Source: JBLHKS01 sp047620505 (GTDB taxonomy: Bacteria; Verrucomicrobiota; Verrucomicrobiia; Verrucomicrobiales; DEV007). Taken from it: 8,740 nucleotides of DNA. Location of the stretch: positions 1-8,740 of the forward strand of contig JBLHKS010000276.1 in assembly GCA_047620505.1 (NCBI GenBank). Direction: 5' to 3'. The first letter of the stretch is position 1. Every line of letters starts with the position of its first letter. Below, one piece after another: positions 1 through 5,083 of the stretch. Below the pieces are notes generated by a model that was not told the origin of the DNA, did no database searches, and saw only the letters and a list, made by a program, of their open reading frames with translations. The translations under genes were made by a program, and so were the position numbers.

Positions 1-690
1 GGGGGTGGCCCCCACCTCTACGTTCTCCGCGAATTCCTCGCCTCCCTCCGCGGCGCCCGGACAAAGGTCCTCATCACCAGCCGCGCCGACGAATCCGCCT
101 GGCTCCCCGACACCGTCTGCCATCGTCTCCGCCTCGGCGGCCTCGCCCCGGACGAAATCTGGGACTACGCCGCCGAGATCGCCGACGAACTCGAAATCAA
201 GCTCGATCGCGACGACAAAATCATCGGCAAACTCCTCGACCCGCTCCGCGGCCACCCCATCCTCGTTCGCGCCGTGCTCTCCCAGTTGAAGCACGAGCCC
301 AACGCCGCCGCGCTCGTCGAGCAGATTCAGACCCGGCTCGGCGATCTCGTCGCGAAACTCGGGGACGACGACGATTCGAACGATCTCTCGCCCGATCGCC
401 TTCTCGGGGCTCTTGATGTCGTTCGCAACGGCCTGTCCGAGGAAGAGCGGCCATACCTCGAGCCCATCGCCCTCCACGAACGCTTCGTCGATCTGAATTT
501 CGTCGAGCAGATGGGTAAAAAGCTCGCCGAGTTCGAACCGGATTCGGATTTCGAGTTTCGAGTTTCGGGTTTCGGATTTAAACCGGGTTTTCGCCCGGCT
601 CGTCTCCGCCGGTCTGCTTTCGGAACTGGGCCAGAACATCTTCTCGATCCACCCCTTGCTCAGCAGCTATCTGAGCAGCAAAATTCGTGA
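1..690 (+). CDS. STAND NTPase fragment (frame as it stands, partial at 5' end)
   Basis: This frame is open from the window edge to a stop ending at 690. Coding character is convincing to about 548: a beta-strand ending in TSR (sensor/RNBS-B-like, typical of STAND NTPases), a helical region starting LAPDEIWDYAAEIADEL, the conserved GHP of the arm subdomain, then LGALDVVRNGLSEEERPYL, which resembles the start of the winged-helix part. The last 45 or so codons, beginning in the heptamer tract, give an arginine-rich tail unlike the family, while the proper continuation is in the next frame. As the sequence stands, this would yield an NTPase lacking its TPR sensor. Walker A and B motifs are outside the window, so ATPase competence cannot be judged. 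Confidence 0.5.
   Translation, partial: GGGPHLYVLREFLASLRGARTKVLITSRADESAWLPDTVCHRLRLGGLAPDEIWDYAAEIADELEIKLDRDDKIIGKLLDPLRGHPILVRAVLSQLKHEPNAAALVEQIQTRLGDLVAKLGDDDDSNDLSPDRLLGALDVVRNGLSEEERPYLEPIALHERFVDLNFVEQMGKKLAEFEPDSDFEFRVSGFGFKPGFRPARLRRSAFGTGPEHLLDPPLAQQLSEQQNS
549..576 (+). repeat. Heptanucleotide tandem repeat (TTTCGRR x4) at the frame break
   Basis: Four contiguous 7-bp units are visible: TTTCGAG, TTTCGAG, TTTCGGG, TTTCGGA, followed by TTT. The coding frame upstream is frame 1 and downstream is frame 2. The tract is 28 nt, which is 1 modulo 3. Removing one unit (7 nt) or all four gives an uninterrupted frame with no stop between 541 and 1477. Copy-number change by slippage would therefore switch the fusion of NTPase to TPR on or off. 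This may be active or just the footprint of an inactivating expansion. Confidence 0.8.
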
Positions 691-1825
691 GAATTTCGAC
701 GAACCCGGAGCGATCGGACGAAATTCTCACGAATTTCGCGACGAAAGCTCCGCCTCCGCGCCCTGGCCCCGCGCATTCGTCGATTTCATGTGGAAGCTCG
801 CCGATCATTTCGCGCCGAAAAAGTTGCACGAGCAACGCGGCGTCTTCGGGCTTCACGAAGCCAATTTCCGCCGGGCCCTCGAACTCTCAGATGAGTTGGA
901 GATGGAGCTGGACGGCAGCGCCCTGACCCAATCCCTCGCCGCCTGGGCGCAGAACACCCGGAACTTCGCCGAAGCCCGCCGCCTTTTCGAAGACCGGGCT
1001 CGGCGGGAGCGGGAGCGTGGCAATCCGGAAGGAGAAGCCGCCAGCTATCATCACCTGGGGATCATCGCCCAGGAGCAGCGCGATTTCGAACAGGCGCGCA
1101 CCTGGTATCTGCGCTCGCTGGAAATCAGGGAGAAGCAGGGCGACGAGCACGGCGCGGCGCAAAGCTATCATCAACTGGGGATGATCGCCGAGGAGCAGCG
1201 CGATTTCGAGCAGGCGCGCACCTGGTATCTGCGCTCGCTGGAAATCAGTGAGAAGCTGGGAATCGAGCACGGCGCGGCGATCAGCTATCATCAACTGGGG
1301 ATGATCGCCCAGGAGCAGCGCGATTTCGAGCAGGCGCGCACCTGGTATCTGCGCTCGCTGGAAATTGAGGAGAAGCAGGGCAACGAGCACGGCGCGGCGC
1401 AAAGCTATCATCAACTGGGGATGATCGCCCAGGAGCAGCGCGATTTCGAGCAGGCGCGCACCTGGTATCTGCGTCAACGAGAAGCAGGGCAACGAGCACG
1501 GCGCGGCGGGCAGCTATCATCAACTGGGGAGGATCGCCCGATTGCAGTCGGCCTGGGCGGAGGCGGCGGGTTTCGCGATCAAAGCCATTTCGGTGTTTTC
1601 GCGGATGAATTCGCCACACGAACTCAGCATCGCGGCGCGCGGCTTCGTGGGAATCGTGGCCGACGCCCCCGAGGACCAACGCGAGCAGCTGCTGGCCATG
1701 GGCGTCGAGGCGGGGCTGGACGAGGCGGAATTGCGGGAAGCGCTGCAAAAAATGGCGAATTCCGAATGATCTTCGCCGAATTCCGATGCGCACGAGGGTC
1801 GTTTCGAACGAAATGGCCTTCCTGA
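656..1825 (+). CDS. TPR-repeat fragment of the STAND protein (frame as it stands)
   Basis: This frame is open from 497, so the listed TTG start is only the first conventional start codon; the natural protein joins upstream. It reads the end of the winged helix (IHPLLSSYLSS), a linker containing the palindrome-encoded segment, a helical region (FVDFMWKLADHFAPKKLHEQ), a degenerate TPR (about 923-1042) and then 40-residue TPRs with the core QRDFEQARTWYLRSLEI. After about 1475 the frame is lost: the remaining 115 or so residues are glycine- and arginine-rich and are a shifted reading of the true C terminus, which lies in the +1 frame and stops at 1769. TPRs of this kind bind peptides or proteins and act as the ligand-sensing part of STAND proteins. 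No Shine-Dalgarno sequence precedes 656. Confidence 0.45.
   Translation: MLSSYLSSKIRENFDEPGAIGRNSHEFRDESSASAPWPRAFVDFMWKLADHFAPKKLHEQRGVFGLHEANFRRALELSDELEMELDGSALTQSLAAWAQNTRNFAEARRLFEDRARRERERGNPEGEAASYHHLGIIAQEQRDFEQARTWYLRSLEIREKQGDEHGAAQSYHQLGMIAEEQRDFEQARTWYLRSLEISEKLGIEHGAAISYHQLGMIAQEQRDFEQARTWYLRSLEIEEKQGNEHGAAQSYHQLGMIAQEQRDFEQARTWYLRQREAGQRARRGGQLSSTGEDRPIAVGLGGGGGFRDQSHFGVFADEFATRTQHRGARLRGNRGRRPRGPTRAAAGHGRRGGAGRGGIAGSAAKNGEFRMIFAEFRCARGSFRTKWPS
681..736 (+). repeat. Perfect 18-bp inverted repeat inside the STAND-TPR coding region
   Basis: The left arm AAATTCGTGAGAATTTCG (681-698) and right arm CGAAATTCTCACGAATTT (719-736) are exact reverse complements separated by 20 nt. In the TPR frame it encodes a charged linker (KIRENFDE to RNSHEFRDE) between the winged-helix and the helical TPR part, so it keeps the frame open. 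It resembles a small palindromic element inserted at a domain boundary. It could form a stable mRNA hairpin in mid-gene, but there is no T-tract after it, so I do not call a terminator. Confidence 0.85.
1043..1511 (+). repeat. 120-bp tandem repeat array encoding 40-aa TPR units
   Basis: The marker AGCTATCATCA recurs at 1043, 1163, 1283 and 1403 (exact 120-bp period) and again at 1512 (109 bp later). Each unit encodes a 40-residue TPR starting SYHQLGMIA and containing EQRDFEQARTWYLR. Units 1-4 are nearly identical in DNA; differences cluster in the codons after LEI (REKQGD, SEKLGI, EEKQGN), where a variable ligand-facing loop or helix end would lie. Unit 4 lacks net 11 nt near 1475. A diverged unit precedes the array (about 923-1042) and a diverged last unit follows at 1512. 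High identity implies recent duplication or gene conversion and makes copy number prone to change or misassembly. Confidence 0.9.
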
Positions 1826-1908
1826 AATCTTTCCGGTGCCTCCTTCAGGACAAAATGTCCCACATTTCATTCGAAACGCCCCTCCTCGAATCTGCTTCGA
1901 CCCTCGTG
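1791..1908 (+). repeat. Large imperfect inverted repeat downstream of the STAND-TPR gene
   Basis: The outer arms CACGAGGGTCG (1791-1801) and CGACCCTCGTG (1898-1908) are exact complements. Immediately inside, GTTTCGAACGAAATG (1801-1815) pairs with 1863-1877 with one mismatch, leaving a 20-nt bulge (1878-1897) in the right arm. The apical part holds further small complements (TCCTGAA 1820-1826 with TTCAGGA 1844-1850; GGACA/TGTCC 1848-1860). It starts 21 nt after the last in-frame stop, so it could end or stabilise that transcript, but no U-tract is visible. It could equally be a degraded short palindromic mobile element. Confidence 0.7.
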
Positions 1909-1982
1909 TGAAACGAAACGCCCTTCGTTGCCTTCCGAAAGAGGTCCGAATGGATCGAAAAACACCACCAACACATTTACAC

Positions 1983-2011
1983 TTGACCTTTAAGGCACTT
2001 GTTCATAAGAT
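1983..2011 (+). promoter_or_regulatory. Candidate sigma70-type promoter next to the 111-aa gene start
   Basis: TTGACC (1983-1988) and TAAGAT (2006-2011) are separated by 17 bp in a locally AT-rich stretch, matching the -35/-10 layout in five and four of six positions. A start about seven bases past the -10 would fall around 2018, only a few bases before the ATG at 2021. No Shine-Dalgarno sequence lies between, so a leaderless or near-leaderless message is suggested. This is a visual match only. Confidence 0.45.
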
Positions 2012-2020
2012 TTTGACGTT

Positions 2021-2356
2021 ATGAAAATCAAAATCCCATCGAACAAAGAAAAGATCATCGAACTGGCGCAATCCATCGCGGACCAGGACGCCGAACTCGG
2101 CGCTGGATCGCCTCTAGCCAGCCTGAATTGGGGCGAGTTGCTCGGCGACGCCGGGGCGCTGAAACTGGCGAAGGAGCATCATCAGGCCGCCAAGAAGCTG
2201 GAGAAAGATGTCGAGAAGGAATATGAGGATCGCGACAAGTTCGTCGCCGGCCTCCTCAAGCTCGTCCGCCGCAGCCGCGACATCCTCAAAGGCGTCCACG
2301 CGGAGGAGCCGAAGAAGCTGGGTGACTTCGGGTTTGAGGTGAATCACACGGCTTGA
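2021..2356 (+). CDS. Small 111-aa protein of unknown function
   Basis: The protein is 111 residues long, soluble-looking and highly charged. It opens MKIKIPSNKEKIIELAQSIA, has a lysine/glutamate-rich helical centre (KEHHQAAKKLEKDVEKEYEDRDKF, about residues 50-75) that may form a coiled coil or helical bundle, then a second helix (VAGLLKLVRRSRDILKG) and a short C-terminal motif LGDFGFEVNHTA. No signal peptide, membrane segment, cysteine pair or catalytic motif is seen. The closing LGD(F/W)GFEV phrase reminds me of a group of small uncharacterised proteins in Verrucomicrobiota and relatives, but I recall this only loosely. The ATG follows a promoter-like site by nine bases and lacks a Shine-Dalgarno sequence. 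It stands alone, convergent with the downstream minus-strand cluster. Confidence 0.7.
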   Translation: MKIKIPSNKEKIIELAQSIADQDAELGAGSPLASLNWGELLGDAGALKLAKEHHQAAKKLEKDVEKEYEDRDKFVAGLLKLVRRSRDILKGVHAEEPKKLGDFGFEVNHTA

Positions 2357-2390
2357 AGGAGTACTGGACCGCGCGCGTCTCGCTCGCCTT

Positions 2391-2683
2391 AAGGCGCGTA
2401 GCGCCAGTAACTTGAATAGATCGAGCGCGCTCAAGGCACGCTTTGACCCATCGCCGCCTGCCTGGTGCGCGCCGCCTGGTAGGCTTACACGAATTTCCTA
2501 ACAAACTGTCATCCCGAGCTTGCCGAGGGACCTCCCGAAAATACCAGAAGCCATCGAAGCTCCAGAAACTTCGGAGGTGCCCCTGCGCGCGGACGCCAAA
2601 GATCAGCGCGAGGTCCCTCGGCAGGCTCGGGATGACATTCGAGACAAGGCCACGGCTATTCAAGTTAGAGCGCTACGCGCCTT
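2391..2683 (+). repeat. Outer arms of a nested intergenic inverted repeat
   Basis: AAGGCGCGTAGCGC followed by AACTTGAATAG (2391-2419) is mirrored by CTATTCAAGTT followed by GCGCTACGCGCCTT (2656-2683), with only 3-4 unmatched bases in the middle of each arm. The arms enclose a second, independent inverted repeat (2507-2637). The left arm also contains its own hairpin GGCGCGTAGCGCC (2393-2405). The element fills most of the 387-bp gene-free stretch between two convergent genes and may act as a bidirectional transcription end, or be a dispersed non-autonomous element. I see no gene in this stretch. Confidence 0.75.
2507..2637 (+). repeat. Inner dispersed palindromic repeat (TGTCATCCCGAGC type)
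   Basis: A 28-bp left arm (2507-2534, starting TGTCATCCCGAGC and ending GAGGGACCTC) is the reverse complement of 2610-2637 (GAGGTCCCTC to GGGATGACA) with one mismatch, around a 75-bp centre. The phrase is a common dispersed palindrome in genomes of Acidobacteria, Verrucomicrobia and relatives, where it is often mistranslated as small proteins containing VIPSLPRDL- or CHPERSEG-like strings. The minus-strand reading here indeed gives NVIPSLPRDLALI, so such frames should not be annotated as genes. Confidence 0.85.
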
Positions 2684-2743
2684 TCTTGTCCGCCAATTGA
2701 GACTTGCCTCAACACTAGATCGAGATCGATCGATTTTCGTCAG

Positions 2744-5083
2744 CTACGTCAGCCGAGCAAAGCCAGTGTGCTTGATCGGACCGCCGATTCTCGTGGCGAT
2801 GTCGCCTACCTCGATGGCTTGGCTTAGCACGGCGAAGACCTCATCAAGAGTGGCGAGGTAGCCGGAAACGTGACGCGGTTCGTGAGCCAGCGTCGCGTTG
2901 AAACCGCCAGCAGCGAGGTAGCCGCACTTCAGCATCTCAGCCGTCATCAAAGTAGTCAGCGCCGCGGCTTCAGGATGATCAAAAGCGAGCAAAGCCATCT
3001 CAGGACGGCCCGGAGTTTTTATAGGGAGCCCGTGTTTCTCTCCCAAATTGTGCCAGCCTTCGATCACGAGATTGCCGATTTTCGCGAGGTGTCCAGGAAC
3101 GTCGCGGCTCATCATTTTGCGAACGCAGGCGACAGCTGCTGCTGGTCCGACGCCTTCCGTCCAGAACGTGCTGGAGATGAAGGAAGATTGCGCGGCCTGC
3201 ATCGTTTCGCGGTTGCCGATGATTGCACCGATGGGAAAGCCGTTGCCAAGCGCCTTGGCGAAAACAGCGATGTCTGGCCTGACGCCGAACTTGAGATGCG
3301 CGCCTCCAAGGCAAAGCCGCCAGCCGATCGAGATTTCGTCGAAGATCAGCCGAGCGCCAATCCGATCGCAACGCTCGCGAACGCCTTCGAGAAAACCGGG
3401 CTCGGGATCGACGAACCGGGTCGGCTCCATCACGATCGTGGCCAGTTCCGATCCGTGCTCGGCGATGAGCGCGTCGAGTTCTTCGAGGTTGTTGTAGTGG
3501 AATGTCAGGGTGTTTCCGGCAAGGGCCGACGGCACTCCCGCAGGATCGAGCCCGGGTAGGAGATGAGCGTTTAGGTTCTGCGATTCGGAAAGGTTCGCGG
3601 CGAGATACCAGTCATGCCAACCGTGATAACCGCAGATCGCGATCTTGTCGCGTCCGGTGCTGGCGCGGGCGATGCGGACAGCGGCTGCCATGGACTCGCC
3701 GCCAGCGCGCGTGAAGCGGGCGTTCTCCGCCCAGGGATGAATTTCGAGGAGCAGATTCGCCAACTCGACTTCATCGTGAGTCTGCAAAGTCGCCATCGAT
3801 CCGAGGCTGACGCGACGGATCACGGCTGCGTTCACATCGGGATCGCTGAAGCCGAGGATCGTGGAAAGAATCCCGTTCAAACTCATGTCGATGAAACGGC
3901 GGCCTTCGATATCGATGACCTCGCAACCTCGCGCCTCTCTGTAGTAGGCGGGCCACTGATCGGGCGCGAACATCTCCGGGCGTTTGCTTAGCAGCTGGGT
4001 TCCGCCAGGGATGATCTCTTTGGCCGCGCGATAGGCTTCCTGCACGTCTGGCATCGGGCGGGGCAGAGGAAGATCGAACAGCCGGCGCGCGCCGAGGCAG
4101 AAGATTTCCTCCACGTCACCAGCGGTTAGGTGCTGGTTCAAGCAAGCCTGTTTCAGAGCGAGCAGGGACTCGATTCCGAGCAGGGTCGGCCGAGCGAAAC
4201 GAGCTCGACTGAAGTCGGCGTGAATTTCATCGAGCCAAAGAAAGCCATCGGCGAGATCGACGCAGCGGCTCCGCATTTCCGTTACGCAGAAATCGGCACC
4301 GAAGAGCAATCGTGTCGGCCCGAAGACCTTTAGGATGGCCTCGAACGCAGCCGGTTCGCAGATTGCTGAGGTATCGAAATAGACGTTATCGAGACCGCGC
4401 AGCGAATCGATTCCCTCAACCGTGTGCTTTCCGCAGAACCCGCGAGCGGCATGGGCGAGGATCAGCTTAGCTCCGGGAAATCGAATGCAATGTTCGCGGA
4501 TGTAGCGCTGATTTTCTGGTTCGGCTAGAGCCCGAGGCAGCACCATGTGAAGCATGATAGCTAAGCCACGTTGGTCGCAGATTTCCCAGGCCCATTCCGG
4601 AATGAACTCACCCGTCGGGGCGAAAAACGTGTCCTCCCGCTCGGCGAACAGGTGATAGACTTTGAAGCCAACAAACCCGTCGTCGGTGACCTGACGCTCG
4701 ACCTCAGCCGGATCTTGACGCGGCGTAGCGATCATGAGCCCTAGAGAATTTGGGTCGCCCTTCATTTCGTCGGCCAAATGCCGGTTGGCGGCATCGACAT
4801 CGAGGACTCGAGTCGGGAACGGAAAAAAGAGCCCGCCCGTCGGACATCGATCCGGCATCCAGAGAGAAAGGCGCTCGTCGTAAGTCGCTCGAGTCACCAC
4901 ATCCGGTCCAGCAGCTGCTAAGGCCGGAGTCGGCGTTCCGAGGTCCGCCGTTCTCCAGAGATGGGCATGAGCATCGAAAGAATCAGGCGGGACGAAATCC
5001 CTGAGATGGCGATCCCAGAGGTCGAGATCGTAGTCCGTGATTTCGGCCCAGGTGTAGGGATTGACTTCGGTAGTCGGCTTCAT
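2744..5083 (-). CDS. Amidohydrolase / class III aminotransferase fusion protein
   Basis: The protein is 779 residues and has no signal peptide, so it is cytoplasmic. Residues about 30-338 form an amidohydrolase-2-type TIM barrel: metal-site DAHAH (H39, H41), strand GFKVYH (K141), H179 in IMLHM, H211 in LAHAARG, and FGADF with D264. Residues about 345-779 form a PLP fold-type I class III aminotransferase of the glutamate-1-semialdehyde aminomutase-like group: ARFTRAGGES (about 455-464), GYHGWHDW (485-492), EPTR (E553), FDEISIG (D582), and FAKALGNGFP with the presumed Schiff-base lysine K610. Both halves keep their key residues, so both may be active. Amidohydrolase-2 members hydrolyse or decarboxylate; the partner then could transaminate or isomerise the product, but no substrate can be named. 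The ATG overlaps the stop of the upstream gene by four bases, indicating coupled translation. The length fits two complete domains in tandem. Confidence 0.93.
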   Translation of the reverse strand: MKPTTEVNPYTWAEITDYDLDLWDRHLRDFVPPDSFDAHAHLWRTADLGTPTPALAAAGPDVVTRATYDERLSLWMPDRCPTGGLFFPFPTRVLDVDAANRHLADEMKGDPNSLGLMIATPRQDPAEVERQVTDDGFVGFKVYHLFAEREDTFFAPTGEFIPEWAWEICDQRGLAIMLHMVLPRALAEPENQRYIREHCIRFPGAKLILAHAARGFCGKHTVEGIDSLRGLDNVYFDTSAICEPAAFEAILKVFGPTRLLFGADFCVTEMRSRCVDLADGFLWLDEIHADFSRARFARPTLLGIESLLALKQACLNQHLTAGDVEEIFCLGARRLFDLPLPRPMPDVQEAYRAAKEIIPGGTQLLSKRPEMFAPDQWPAYYREARGCEVIDIEGRRFIDMSLNGILSTILGFSDPDVNAAVIRRVSLGSMATLQTHDEVELANLLLEIHPWAENARFTRAGGESMAAAVRIARASTGRDKIAICGYHGWHDWYLAANLSESQNLNAHLLPGLDPAGVPSALAGNTLTFHYNNLEELDALIAEHGSELATIVMEPTRFVDPEPGFLEGVRERCDRIGARLIFDEISIGWRLCLGGAHLKFGVRPDIAVFAKALGNGFPIGAIIGNRETMQAAQSSFISSTFWTEGVGPAAAVACVRKMMSRDVPGHLAKIGNLVIEGWHNLGEKHGLPIKTPGRPEMALLAFDHPEAAALTTLMTAEMLKCGYLAAGGFNATLAHEPRHVSGYLATLDEVFAVLSQAIEVGDIATRIGGPIKHTGFARLT

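Larger units (their letters stand above)
1..1769 (+). pseudogene. STAND NTPase-TPR protein, 5'-truncated by the window, two frameshifts
   Basis: One ancestral gene can be followed through three frames. Frame 1 (1 to about 548) encodes the end of a STAND/NB-ARC-like NTPase: a sensor strand TKVLITSRAD (residues 21-30 of the visible part), the GxP-type motif LRGHPILVRAV, and a helical winged-helix-like stretch. Frame 2 (from about 577) continues with RVFARLVSAGLLSELGQ and IHPLLSSYLSS, which is how such a winged-helix domain normally ends, and then 40-residue TPRs. Frame 3 (about 1475-1769) carries the last TPR and a C-terminal helix pair ending LREALQKMANSE. The frame 1 to 2 change falls at a heptanucleotide tract, and the 2 to 3 change at an 11-nt shortfall in a repeat. 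STAND-TPR proteins are known as oligomerising signalling or defence ATPases; the P-loop would lie upstream of the window. Decay, phase variation or misassembly of repeats could each explain the breaks. Confidence 0.65.

Noticed and set aside
5..289. Serine/proline-rich 94-codon plus frame
   Set aside because: Out of frame with the STAND NTPase reading, which has recognisable motifs over the same bases.
887..1492. Minus-strand repetitive 201-codon frame (QIPGARLLEIALLLGD repeats)
   Set aside because: Antisense reading of the 120-bp TPR array; the plus-strand reading has a genuine TPR pattern.
1043..1511. Regular repeats considered as a CRISPR array
   Set aside because: The period is 120 bp without unique spacers, and the repeats are in-frame TPR codons.
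1836..2024. 62-codon plus-strand frame overlapping the 111-aa gene start by ATGA
   Set aside because: It starts inside the inverted repeat, lacks a ribosome site, and its composition is not protein-like; the ATGA overlap is probably chance.
2286..2663. Minus-strand 125-codon frame containing VIPSLPRDL
   Set aside because: It is a translation of the dispersed palindromic repeats and overlaps the 111-aa gene; a known type of spurious protein.
2690..2743. Possible terminator after the fusion gene on the minus strand
   Set aside because: Only a short weak stem (TTGAG/CTCAA) and GATCGAT-rich sequence without a T-run; not enough to call.
2870..3559. 229-codon plus-strand open frame
   Set aside because: Antisense to the aminotransferase domain, whose motifs are clear; the translation shows no family features.
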